This document shows, one piece after another, positions 25,809 to 33,460 of a stretch of 64,000 bases of DNA; the stretch's first letter is position 1, and every line of letters begins with the position of its first letter. Source of the stretch: Ruminococcaceae bacterium R-25 (GTDB lineage Bacteria; Bacillota; Clostridia; Saccharofermentanales; Saccharofermentanaceae); contig QGFZ01000001.1 in NCBI GenBank assembly GCA_003149065.1, positions 248,001-312,000 on the forward strand, read 5' to 3'. The translations under genes were made by a program, and so were the position numbers. The notes beneath the pieces are model-generated. The model had not been told where the DNA came from. It worked only from the letters and a program-made list of their open reading frames with translations, and made no database searches.

Positions 25809-25863
25809 TCTTTGGGGGAGGTTAAGATGGCAATACTTAAGAGCTATACATGTTCAAAGTGCG
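25779..25863 (+). repeat. Junction repeat between paralogues 3 and 4
   Basis: 85 nt, the partner of 24196-24279, in the same position relative to the genes on each side. Confidence 0.85.
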
Positions 25864-27344
25864 GCGGCATCCTGAATTTCGATTCCGATCAGGAATTCTT
25901 CGACTGCCCTTTCTGCGGCAATAAATTTGACATCGTGGATTTCCACGTGGATGAGATCATGTCACAGGCTGAAGAGAGTTTGAAGCAGGAGGCATTTTCT
26001 TCTGCCAAGGAGAAGTTCTTTTCCATTTTGGATAAGGACCCCGCAAATTTTGAAGCGCTTAAAGGTCTTATCTTATGTGAGCTCAAATCACCGGCATTGG
26101 GAAACCTCAGTACACCCGGCATTTTTGATTCTGTTGACGTTGATTCTCTGAAGAAACTTATCAGCATGGCGAAAAAGCAGGATCCTGATGATGCAGAATT
26201 CTTTAACAAGATATTGGTCCTGCGAGATCTCAGCGACAAATTGAAAGGATTTAAGTACAGAAGCGAGGCGCTTACTTCAGAAAGTACAAGAAATGCAGTT
26301 GACACCGGCTTGGCTAAAGCGAGACAAAGAAGGATAGAAGAAGCCAAAGACGATTTCCATTTCGGATATGTTTTTTGTATTGTCGGCGTTATTATAGGAA
26401 CTTTGATAATCTGCCATGACGAAGACTGGATCGGCTTGGGAGTTCTTATCATGATGGTTGGCGCGATCGCTGCTATGGTTGCGGAGGCTTCGCATAAAGA
26501 AGAGGTTTTTAAGGCTAATCCGAAGCGGAATGCCTGGGAAATGAAAAGTCAAATGGATAGCGAGTACAACCGTTATAAGAAAATGTACGGTACGGAATTC
26601 AACAAGATCCTAGAGATGAACCGCACCAAGAAAAAAGAAAGAACCGAAACATCGAATCCTGTTGAAACTGCAAATGAACCATGCGTTATTGATACAGAAC
26701 ATCAGGAGACTGTCATTTGTTCTAAATGTGCCGCACAGCTCTATCTTGATAAGGAAAGAAGAGTTTACGAGTGCAAGTCCTGCGGCGTGGCATATGGAAT
26801 ATCCCTTTTCTTCGGAATGCCTTTTGAGAAAGCTCTGAATTCCATGAATATCGGTAATTACGGAGATGCTGAAAAGCGATTCGAAAATATCCTTATGGTC
26901 GAGCCCTCAAGTTTTGAAGCTCTTTTAGGTCAGATCCTTTGCGTGGGCAGGTGGTCCAGGGTAAGTGATATTGCCTTTACCGATGTGATAAGCAAAGAGG
27001 ATTCTTCTAAATTCCGCAGCTTATTCAGTGATGCCAAAGAGCGTTTAACTGAAGCTGATAAGGTGTTTTTTGAAAAGTTTGAAGAACTTCTGGCAATGCT
27101 CGAAAAGATCAGTACCAACAGCGCAAGACTTGGTGAGCTGAAAAAAGAAAACGAAAAGCTCGAATCAGATAAGCGAGTCCGAGCCATGGCTGAAGCAAGT
27201 ACTTACGGCAATTGGCGTGAAATGAAAAATATCAATGATGAAATCGAGCAATTGGAAAAAGATAACAGGCAGCTGAATCATGACTTCCTTGCGCTTAAGA
27301 GGGAACTTGTGAAAATGAAGCTCGACTGTGTGCTCGTCAAATAA
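25827..27344 (+). CDS. Double zinc-ribbon, TPR-like membrane protein, paralogue 4
   Basis: 505 residues. Ribbon CSKCGGILNFDSDQEFFDCP, TPR-like FSSAKEKFFSILDKDPANFEALKG, membrane hairpin FGYVFCIVGVIIGTLIICHD and following helix (about 170-215), second ribbon CSKCAAQLYLDKERRVYECK, then YGDAEKRFENILMVEPSSFEALLGQ. It differs from copies 2 and 3 by ending in a longer charged coiled coil (ELKKENEKLES..., NDEIEQLEKDNRQL). Start is the ATG at 25827 with GGGGGAGG upstream. Last gene of the array. Confidence 0.8.
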   Translation: MAILKSYTCSKCGGILNFDSDQEFFDCPFCGNKFDIVDFHVDEIMSQAEESLKQEAFSSAKEKFFSILDKDPANFEALKGLILCELKSPALGNLSTPGIFDSVDVDSLKKLISMAKKQDPDDAEFFNKILVLRDLSDKLKGFKYRSEALTSESTRNAVDTGLAKARQRRIEEAKDDFHFGYVFCIVGVIIGTLIICHDEDWIGLGVLIMMVGAIAAMVAEASHKEEVFKANPKRNAWEMKSQMDSEYNRYKKMYGTEFNKILEMNRTKKKERTETSNPVETANEPCVIDTEHQETVICSKCAAQLYLDKERRVYECKSCGVAYGISLFFGMPFEKALNSMNIGNYGDAEKRFENILMVEPSSFEALLGQILCVGRWSRVSDIAFTDVISKEDSSKFRSLFSDAKERLTEADKVFFEKFEELLAMLEKISTNSARLGELKKENEKLESDKRVRAMAEASTYGNWREMKNINDEIEQLEKDNRQLNHDFLALKRELVKMKLDCVLVK

Positions 27345-27376
27345 AACAGTGGGATCCTGTGCCCGCCAAATAAATG

Positions 27377-27382
27377 TATAAT
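27377..27382 (+). promoter_or_regulatory. -10 box of the trmN6-rsmI operon
   Basis: TATAAT preceded by ATG, 34 nt before the TTG start. No -35 match is seen. Confidence 0.4.
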
Positions 27383-27416
27383 AACTTGTAACTTTTAAGA
27401 TTGGCGGTAAGGACAA

Positions 27417-28223
27417 TTGGCTGATCCATTAGTGGTTAATATCGGAGGCTGTGATATCGTGCCTGAAGATCTGGGGCGCGACGGCCTTCTGTTGCTGCAG
27501 CATAAAGACTGCTATAAGCTTGATACTGCAAGCGTGCTTTTGGCCTGGTATGCTTCCTGCTTTGTCCGTAAGGGAAAGCCCTGTGAGATGCTCGAATTAG
27601 GGAGCGGCACGGGCGGAGTCAGTCTGCTTGCTTCCGCACGCTGTAAAAACGCCCATATTGACGGCGTAGAGCTTTTAGAACTTCCGTTTAAGGTGTTTTG
27701 CGAGAACATTAAGCTCAACCATTTAGAGGAGCGCTTGAGCGCGTTTAACTGTGATATACGGGATCTGCCTGCATCCGTTAAGGACAAGGCCTACGATGTG
27801 GTCTTTATGAATCCGCCTTTTTATGACGGCACTAAGGGATCTTCTGTTGATCCTTTGGTTAAATCCGAGCATATGGCAGCGGCGCGTTTTGCCGGCTTAG
27901 GTGTTCTGGAGGATTTTGTCCGCGTACAGTCTTTAAGGACCAGGACCAGCGGCGGATATGCGGTGATGTGCATAAATCCCGAGCGTGTGCCCGAGTGTTT
28001 TGCTTTATACTCGAAATATAAGATCACACCTGTTAGACTTCTTACTGTTCATGCAAATGCAGGAAAACCTGCCTTCCTGGCTTTGATCGCAGGGAAGAAA
28101 GGCGCGCCCAATGCTGAGTTTAAGGTTCTGCCGCCATTGTTCATTAACGAAGAAGGATCTAATGCATTGACGGATAAGGCCCGCCATATATACGAGGAGG
28201 AACAAACAGATTGCTTTATCTAG
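27417..28223 (+). CDS. tRNA1(Val) (adenine37-N6)-methyltransferase-like protein (YabB family)
   Basis: 268-residue class I SAM-dependent methyltransferase. SAM-binding loop LELGSGTGGVSLL at about 60-72 and the N6-adenine catalytic motif NPPFYDG at about 139-145. In Firmicutes this family (YabB, related to TrmN6) lies next to rsmI, as here. TTG start with TAAGGA upstream. The end overlaps rsmI by 13 nt. Target base is inferred from family only. Confidence 0.85.
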   Translation: MADPLVVNIGGCDIVPEDLGRDGLLLLQHKDCYKLDTASVLLAWYASCFVRKGKPCEMLELGSGTGGVSLLASARCKNAHIDGVELLELPFKVFCENIKLNHLEERLSAFNCDIRDLPASVKDKAYDVVFMNPPFYDGTKGSSVDPLVKSEHMAAARFAGLGVLEDFVRVQSLRTRTSGGYAVMCINPERVPECFALYSKYKITPVRLLTVHANAGKPAFLALIAGKKGAPNAEFKVLPPLFINEEGSNALTDKARHIYEEEQTDCFI

Positions 28224-29029
28224 TTGGAACACCTATCGGAAATCTTGATGATATGTCGCCCAGAGCATGTGAAGTGCTCAAAAGCGTTGATGTTATTGCC
28301 TGTGAGGATACGAGAGTTACGGGCATTTTATTGTCGAACCTTGGTATTACGGGAAAGAGGCTGATCGCTTACCATGAGCACAATAAGGCTGCAAGCGGCA
28401 ACGGAATAATCGATCTTTTAAAGCAGGGCCTTAATGTCGCAGAAGTGTCCGATGCCGGAATGCCGGCAATAAGCGATCCCGGAGCTGATCTGGCGCAGCT
28501 TGCTGCTGCAAACGGCATTGAGATATCAGTGATTCCAGGTCCCTCTGCTGTTACTGCGGCGCTTAGCATCTCAGGACTTGATACGAGATATTTCCATTTT
28601 GAAGGATTCCTTCCTTCCGAAGGATCAAAGAGGAGAGAAAGGCTTAAGGCTCTCACACTTATAGGCGAGACCATCGTTCTTTATGAAGCTCCTCACCGTC
28701 TGAAGAAGCTTTTGGATGAACTTGTTGAAAACGGCTTTGGTTCCAACAAGATCGCTTTATGCCGTGAACTTACGAAGAAATACGAAGAAGTGCTCCGCAT
28801 GACTGTATCTGAAGCTTGCGAATACTATAAAACGACTGAGCCACGCGGCGAGTTCTGCATCTGCTTAGAACCCATGGAGCAGCAGACAATGGTTGCTGCA
28901 GGAGACGGCACCAGGCTTATCGCTTTGTTAAAAGAGAAGGATATGTCTTCCAAGGATATTTCTTCTGTCGTGTCTGAATATACCGGCATGAACAAGAAAG
29001 AAGCTTATAAGATAGCCAGCGAATCCTGA
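28211..29029 (+). CDS. rsmI: 16S rRNA (cytidine1402-2'-O)-methyltransferase
   Basis: Methylates the 2'-OH of C1402 in the ribosomal decoding centre. 272 residues: N-terminal LVGTPIGNLDDMSPRA, CEDTRVTG, SDAGMPAISDPG, VIPGPSAVTAALSISG, YEAPHRL and ALCRELTKKYEE, all characteristic of the tetrapyrrole-methylase fold of RsmI. TTG start with GAGGAGG about 10 nt upstream, inside the preceding gene. A strong terminator follows. Confidence 0.96.
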   Translation: MLYLVGTPIGNLDDMSPRACEVLKSVDVIACEDTRVTGILLSNLGITGKRLIAYHEHNKAASGNGIIDLLKQGLNVAEVSDAGMPAISDPGADLAQLAAANGIEISVIPGPSAVTAALSISGLDTRYFHFEGFLPSEGSKRRERLKALTLIGETIVLYEAPHRLKKLLDELVENGFGSNKIALCRELTKKYEEVLRMTVSEACEYYKTTEPRGEFCICLEPMEQQTMVAAGDGTRLIALLKEKDMSSKDISSVVSEYTGMNKKEAYKIASES

Positions 29030-29043
29030 AATTTATATAAGTA

Positions 29044-29124
29044 GCACCTGCTTTTACCGGCCGTCAAGGCACGCTTTGGCTTGCCTTTGGCAGCCTTGAC
29101 TGCCTTAAAAGCAGGCGCTTTTTT
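29044..29124 (+). terminator. Terminator after rsmI
   Basis: Outer stem 29044-29056 with 29106-29118 (12 of 13 paired), inner stem GTCAAGGC (29063-29070) with GCCTTGAC (29093-29100), followed by six T's. Confidence 0.85.
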
Positions 29125-29131
29125 GTGTTCA

Positions 29132-29152
29132 AGAGGCGGATACCCCGCCTCT
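29132..29152. other. Short perfect hairpin after the rsmI terminator
   Basis: AGAGGCGG (29132-29139) pairs with CCGCCTCT (29145-29152) around a 5-nt loop. No T-tract of note follows. It may be a second terminator or a barrier to readthrough. Confidence 0.5.
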
Positions 29153-29213
29153 CATCTTACGATGGAGGAAAAACGATTTTAGATCCTAATGGGCCTCGTC
29201 GGGTGCTGTCCGG

Positions 29214-29520
29214 AAACTATAGTTTGATGTCGGTTATTTTAGGGATTTTCGGAGCTCTTTTGATATATTTTTGCAGGTTTTTGTCGGTAAAGAGCCTGCT
29301 TTGTCGGTTTTTCGGAGTTATCTTGTCGGAAAGCTTTTAGAGATTTGCAGGGTTTTGTCGGCTCCGATGGATTTCGAACGTTGCCGACAAAACCGGTGAA
29401 AGCACCAAAGGATTTATTACAAGATTTCATACAAAAACCTGCAAAGGCAGGGGATTGCCGGCAAAAACCGACAGATAACGGGATAAAAACCTGAGAAAAG
29501 CCGGCAAAAAACCTGCAACG
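29214..29520. repeat. Non-coding region rich in TTTTGTCGG motifs with inverted symmetry
   Basis: No gene is supported between 29030 and 29734. Here TTTTGTCGG-like motifs recur on the plus strand in the left half (near 29227, 29280, 29304, 29325, 29355) and as their complement in the right half (near 29383, 29460, 29500). The centre is a perfect 12-bp inverted repeat, GGTTTTGTCGGC (29351-29362) with GCCGACAAAACC (29383-29394). TTGCAGGTTTTT on the left has a matching complement near 29505-29516. A 12-bp palindrome AAACTATAGTTT starts the region (29214-29225). Confidence 0.6.
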
Positions 29521-29656
29521 AACTATATATTCTGGGCATTAGGGCTGGACGGGTACTGCGAGGGGCGATAGATTGAACGATACGGGGGGGGAGGGGATGG
29601 TGGCACCTCGCGGCGTGGAATTTGACGTACAGATTTGAGGGGGTAACAGCCCCTTC

Positions 29657-29685
29657 TTGAAAACATTGGGATAAATAACTATAAT
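29657..29685 (+). promoter_or_regulatory. Promoter of metG
   Basis: TTGAAA (29657-29662), 17-nt spacer, perfect TATAAT (29680-29685), 49 nt before the metG start. The leader is too short for a riboswitch. Confidence 0.8.
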
Positions 29686-29734
29686 CTTTTAATTACGCGC
29701 AGACTAATAATATATACGCGCGAGGAGGAACATC

Positions 29735-31675
29735 ATGGCAGAAAAGAAGACATTCTACATCACGACACCGATCTATTATCCGTCGGGCAATCCGCATATC
29801 GGACATTGCTATTCGACTCTCGCATGCGATGCTATCGCGAGAATGAAGCGAATGCAGGGCTATGATGTAATGTTCTCCACAGGTACAGACGAGCACGGTC
29901 AGAAGATCGAGAAGAAGGCTCAGGAACTCGGCATTACACCTAAGGCTTATGTCGATGACATAGTTGCTAACTTCAAGAAGCTTTGGAAGACTCTTGATAT
30001 CCAGTACGACAGATTTGTAAGAACTACTGACGAATACCATATCAAGACAGTTCAGAACATGTTCGAGAAGCTCTATAAGGATGGCTACATCTATAAGAGC
30101 GAGTACAAGGGCAAGTACTGCACACCTTGTGAATCTTTCTGGACAGAGAGCCAGCTCGTTGACGGCAAGTGCCCTGACTGCGGCAGAGAAGTTACAGAAG
30201 CTTCAGAAGAGGCTTATTTCTTCAAGCTCTCAGAGTTTGCTCCCAAGCTTGAGGCACTGCTCCTTGATCCTGAGAAGAATTTCCTTGAGCCTAAGTCCAG
30301 AGTTAATGAGATGATCAACAACTTCATCAAGCCGGGCCTTCAGGACCTCTGTGTATCCAGAACGAGCGTTAAGTGGGGTATTCCTGTAACTATTGATAAA
30401 GGTCACTATGTATATGTCTGGATGGACGCTCTTACGAACTATATCTCGTTGCTCGGCTTCATGAACGACACATATAACGACTATGAGAAGTACTGGCCTG
30501 CTGATATGCACGTAATGGCTAAGGAGATCGTAAGATTCCATTCACTCATCTGGCCTGCATTCCTTATGGCATTGGGTGAACCCCTTCCGAAGAAAATCTA
30601 CGGCCATGGCTGGATCACTTTCGGTGACGGAGGAAAGATGAGCAAGTCCAAGGGCAACGTTATCGATCCTTTCGTACTCTGCGAGAGATACGGCGTTGAC
30701 GCTTTAAGATATCACCTCTTAAGAGAGATGGTATTCGGTTCTGACTGCCCTTATTCCAACGAGCAGATGTTCTCAAGGATCAATTCAGACCTTGCAAACG
30801 ATCTCGGAAACCTCGTTTCCAGAACTGTTGCAATGGCTATCAAGTATTTTGACGGCACTCTTCCTGAAGAAAAGGTATTTACTGATGCCGATAACGAGCT
30901 TTTGGAGCAGCTTGACGCACTTCCGGATTATGTTTCCGAGACATTTGAGACAATGCGTTTCTCAGACGGTCTTGCAAAGATCTTTACTGTAATCGCAAGA
31001 GCCAACAAGTATATCGACGAGAACGAGCCCTGGAAGCTTGCTAAGGACGAGACAGCTAAGCCCCGTCTTGCAGCAGTTCTTTATAACCTATTGGACTGCA
31101 TCAGAAGAGTTGCTATCCTGCTCGATCCTGTTATGCCTCATACATCACCTAAGATCTTTGAGCAGATCGGCGCTGATGAGACAAATACAACATGGGATTC
31201 TGCAAGCGTAAGACACGCTCTCGCTTCTACAGTTACTGTTAAGAAGGGAGAGGTTCTTTTCCCGAGAATCGACATCGAGAAGGAAGTAGAAGAGCTTAAT
31301 AAGCTTTTCCCTGCGGAAGAGCCTAAGGGCAAGGATTTAGAGCCCTTAAAGCCCCTTACGAAGTTCGATAACTTTGCAGCATTGGACTTAAGAGCCGTTA
31401 AGGTTCTTGAGTGCGAGAATGTTCCGAAGTCTGATAAGCTCTTGAAGTTCAAGGTCGATGACGGATTCGGTGAAAGACAGGTTCTTTCCGGCATCGCTAA
31501 GTACTATAAGCCTGAAGACCTTATCGGAAAGACTCTGGCTATGATCGTTAACTTGGAGCCCAGAAAGATGATGGGCTATGAGAGCAACGGCATGATCCTC
31601 TCTGTTAAGTACGGAGACGGTTACCGCGTTGTCGAGTTCGACGATTCAGTTCTGCCGGGTTCAGATATCTCGTAA
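29735..31675 (+). CDS. metG: Methionyl-tRNA synthetase
   Basis: Charges tRNA-Met. 646 residues. Class I motifs are HIGH at 21-24 and KMSKS at 301-305. A zinc knuckle uses C129, C132, C146 and C149. After the helical anticodon domain comes a C-terminal EMAPII/Trbp111-like tRNA-binding domain (about 540-646: FDNFAALDLRAVKVLECENV, GERQVLSGIAKYY, PRKMMGYESNGMILS), the form found in dimeric bacterial enzymes. GAGGAGG lies before the ATG. tatD follows after 5 nt, as in many Firmicutes. Confidence 0.98.
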   Translation: MAEKKTFYITTPIYYPSGNPHIGHCYSTLACDAIARMKRMQGYDVMFSTGTDEHGQKIEKKAQELGITPKAYVDDIVANFKKLWKTLDIQYDRFVRTTDEYHIKTVQNMFEKLYKDGYIYKSEYKGKYCTPCESFWTESQLVDGKCPDCGREVTEASEEAYFFKLSEFAPKLEALLLDPEKNFLEPKSRVNEMINNFIKPGLQDLCVSRTSVKWGIPVTIDKGHYVYVWMDALTNYISLLGFMNDTYNDYEKYWPADMHVMAKEIVRFHSLIWPAFLMALGEPLPKKIYGHGWITFGDGGKMSKSKGNVIDPFVLCERYGVDALRYHLLREMVFGSDCPYSNEQMFSRINSDLANDLGNLVSRTVAMAIKYFDGTLPEEKVFTDADNELLEQLDALPDYVSETFETMRFSDGLAKIFTVIARANKYIDENEPWKLAKDETAKPRLAAVLYNLLDCIRRVAILLDPVMPHTSPKIFEQIGADETNTTWDSASVRHALASTVTVKKGEVLFPRIDIEKEVEELNKLFPAEEPKGKDLEPLKPLTKFDNFAALDLRAVKVLECENVPKSDKLLKFKVDDGFGERQVLSGIAKYYKPEDLIGKTLAMIVNLEPRKMMGYESNGMILSVKYGDGYRVVEFDDSVLPGSDIS

Positions 31676-31680
31676 AAGCC

Positions 31681-32526
31681 GTGAGAGAGCCCGTTTATTA
31701 CAGCGGAAGCGCCAAGTTCTTTGATACTCACGCGCACATCTACGACAGTAAATTTGACGCAAATAATGTAACTGCGGAAGATATCCTCAAAAGATGCATA
31801 TCTTCCGGTGTTACGAGCGTGCTTATTCCTGCTGACTCGGAAGAGACCAGCAGGATTGCTGTTGATATGGCAAATAAATATGACGGCTTTGAAGGGATCG
31901 CTCTGTATGCCTCTGTAGGCGTCCATCCGCACGAAGCAAAGACATACTCTAAAGATACCGAAGAGTACTTAAGAAGCGCTCTGGAGGGTCGTAGAGAGCA
32001 TAAGATAATGGCTTTGGGCGAGATAGGACTGGACTATTACTATGATCTGTCCGAAAGATCCGTTCAAAGGGACGTTTTCGAGAAGCAGTTAGAGCTCTGC
32101 TATGAATACGATGTGCCGATGATCCTTCACGAGAGGGAGGCGACAGGCGACTGCCTGGATATCTTAAGGCGCTTTTATAAAGAGGGGAGACTGAGAAGCC
32201 TTCCCGGAGTATGCCACTGCTGCTCGTGCTCGAAAGAGGCTGCAGAGGAGCTGGTTAAGATGGGCTTCTATATAGGCTTCGACGGACCGGTAACATTTAA
32301 GAACAATAAAAAGGGTCCTGAGGTGGCATTAAATACGCCGTGGGACCGTATCGTGATCGAAACTGACAGCCCTTATCTTACGCCGGAACCCAACAGGGGA
32401 CTTGTTAACGAACCCTGTCATGTTCCTTTCGTATGCGCCAAGATAGCCGAGATAAAGGGCGTTACTATTGATGAAGCGGCGCAAATAACCTATGATAACG
32501 GCAAGAAGCTATACGGAGTGGATTGA
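31681..32526 (+). CDS. tatD: TatD family metal-dependent hydrolase/DNase
   Basis: 281-residue TIM-barrel hydrolase of the TatD/YabD family, implicated in DNA end processing. Metal-binding residues are seen in DTHAHIYD (about 15-22), ALGEIGLDYYYD, ILHERE, GVCHCC, and the final ETDSPYLTPEPNRG. The start is a GTG at 31681, 6 nt after the metG stop, with no ribosome binding site, so translation is probably coupled to metG. The metG-tatD order is conserved in Firmicutes. Confidence 0.93.
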   Translation: MREPVYYSGSAKFFDTHAHIYDSKFDANNVTAEDILKRCISSGVTSVLIPADSEETSRIAVDMANKYDGFEGIALYASVGVHPHEAKTYSKDTEEYLRSALEGRREHKIMALGEIGLDYYYDLSERSVQRDVFEKQLELCYEYDVPMILHEREATGDCLDILRRFYKEGRLRSLPGVCHCCSCSKEAAEELVKMGFYIGFDGPVTFKNNKKGPEVALNTPWDRIVIETDSPYLTPEPNRGLVNEPCHVPFVCAKIAEIKGVTIDEAAQITYDNGKKLYGVD

Positions 32527-32529
32527 TTT

Positions 32530-33003
32530 ATGAAGGGTAAGAAAGACATTATTCTGATTGTTGTTACTGTCATTCTCGTGATAGTTCTGATCGTAGGATT
32601 TATTTACGACAGGAACAGCGCAGTGCTCTCAAGAACCAATATCTATGATGTCAGCATCGATGATAACCTTGAGCTCGTAAAGATGAACAAGGTAGGTTTC
32701 TTATATATGCGCGCGGCATATGAAGCTAAAATGAAGATAAAGAAAGATAATGCCGAAGATTATATTATTACTTTGGCAAGCGTTTACGGCGGTCTGGGCC
32801 AGATGTTTGACTATACGCAGTATAAACAGTATGAAGCAGATGTCTTGACCAATGTTTCGATCAAGCCGAATCCGAGAGAAGATTCGTTTATTTGGGTGCT
32901 CGGAACCAAATTAAAGGAGAATTCTAACGAGAATATCGTATATATCATATCTATTGAGGGCGAAGGCGAGGCCTACATGTACTTGTATTACTCAAGAAAA
33001 TAA
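32530..33003 (+). CDS. Small single-helix membrane or secreted protein, unknown
   Basis: 157 residues. One N-terminal hydrophobic helix (IILIVVTVILVIVLIVGFIY, about 6-25) followed by about 130 soluble residues of mixed alpha/beta character that would lie outside. No cysteine for a lipid anchor and no motif I recognise. It begins 4 nt after tatD and is likely co-transcribed with it. Confidence 0.7.
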   Translation: MKGKKDIILIVVTVILVIVLIVGFIYDRNSAVLSRTNIYDVSIDDNLELVKMNKVGFLYMRAAYEAKMKIKKDNAEDYIITLASVYGGLGQMFDYTQYKQYEADVLTNVSIKPNPREDSFIWVLGTKLKENSNENIVYIISIEGEGEAYMYLYYSRK

Positions 33004-33041
33004 GGGTTTTGCAGGTTTTTTAGGATTTTTGAAAATAGTTG

Positions 33042-33071
33042 TTGACATATCTTCGGTATTCGGTTTATAAT
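33042..33071 (+). promoter_or_regulatory. Promoter of the tRNA-Val/Asp/Phe cluster
   Basis: Perfect TTGACA (33042-33047), 18-nt spacer, perfect TATAAT (33066-33071), 32 nt before the first tRNA. This is the strongest consensus promoter I saw in the window. Confidence 0.85.
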
Positions 33072-33103
33072 TCATTCGCGCTTTGAATAAAGGTGTGGCT
33101 AAC

Positions 33104-33179
33104 GGAAGCTTAGCTCAGCTGGGAGAGCATCTGCCTTACAAGCAGAGGGTCACAGGTTCGAGCCCTGTAGTTTCCACCA
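33104..33179 (+). tRNA. tRNA-Val (anticodon UAC)
   Basis: 76 nt including encoded CCA. Acceptor GGAAGCT with AGTTTCC (one G-T pair), D-arm TAGCTCAGCTGGGAGAGC, anticodon loop CTTACAA (TAC), T-arm CAGGTTCGAGCCCTG. Confidence 0.95.
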
Positions 33180-33186
33180 ATGGTAC

Positions 33187-33264
33187 GGCGCAGTAGTTCA
33201 GCCTGGTTAGAATGCCAGCCTGTCACGCTGGAGGTCGAGGGTTCGAGCCCCTTCTGCGTCGCCA
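33187..33264 (+). tRNA. tRNA-Asp (anticodon GUC)
   Basis: 78 nt including encoded CCA. Acceptor GGCGCAG with CTGCGTC (one G-T pair), anticodon loop CTGTCAC (GTC), T-loop GTTCGAGCC. 7 nt after tRNA-Val. Confidence 0.95.
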
Positions 33265-33270
33265 TTAACT

Positions 33271-33304
33271 TTAGGCCGAACACTTTATAAGGTGTTCGGC
33301 CTAA
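33271..33304 (+). other. Perfect 13-bp hairpin between tRNA-Asp and tRNA-Phe
   Basis: TTAGGCCGAACAC (33271-33283) pairs with GTGTTCGGCCTAA (33292-33304), 8-nt loop, no T-tract after it. Could be a processing signal, a weak terminator that lowers tRNA-Phe output, or an imperfect terminator of the first two tRNAs. Confidence 0.7.
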
Positions 33305-33309
33305 CTCTT

Positions 33310-33385
33310 GCTCAGATAGCTCAGTCGGTAGAGCAGGGGACTGAAAATCCCCGTGTCGGCAGTTCGATTCTGTCTCTGAGCACCA
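33310..33385 (+). tRNA. tRNA-Phe (anticodon GAA)
   Basis: 76 nt including encoded CCA. Acceptor GCTCAGA with TCTGAGC, D-arm TAGCTCAGTCGGTAGAGC, anticodon loop CTGAAAA (GAA), T-loop GTTCGATTC. Confidence 0.95.
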
Positions 33386-33399
33386 AAACGCTTTAGGAG

Positions 33400-33441
33400 C
33401 TCTTTCTTTTGCCAGATATCTTTGCAAAAGAAAGAGTTTTT
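33400..33441 (+). terminator. Terminator after the tRNA cluster
   Basis: Perfect 13-bp stem CTCTTTCTTTTGC (33400-33412) with GCAAAAGAAAGAG (33424-33436), then five T's. Confidence 0.85.
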
Positions 33442-33460
33442 GCATATAGGGAGAATAATG

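Noticed and set aside
27512-28674. Several 68-101-codon minus-strand frames opposite trmN6/rsmI
   Set aside because: No start signals, and both plus-strand genes are confidently identified.
29125-29340. 71-codon open frame in the rsmI-metG gap
   Set aside because: No ribosome binding site, odd composition, and it runs through the hairpin and the GTCGG repeats.
29583-29600. G-rich run (G8-A-G4) as a G-quadruplex
   Set aside because: Too few separate G-tracts with loops to support a specific structure; it may be simple low complexity.
29590-29625. TGGCACC followed by a CGCGG-like stretch upstream of metG, resembling the core of a T-box riboswitch
   Set aside because: The antiterminator sequence around it does not match, no stem I or specifier loop is seen, and a consensus promoter (29657-29685) lies downstream of it, so it would not be in the metG leader.
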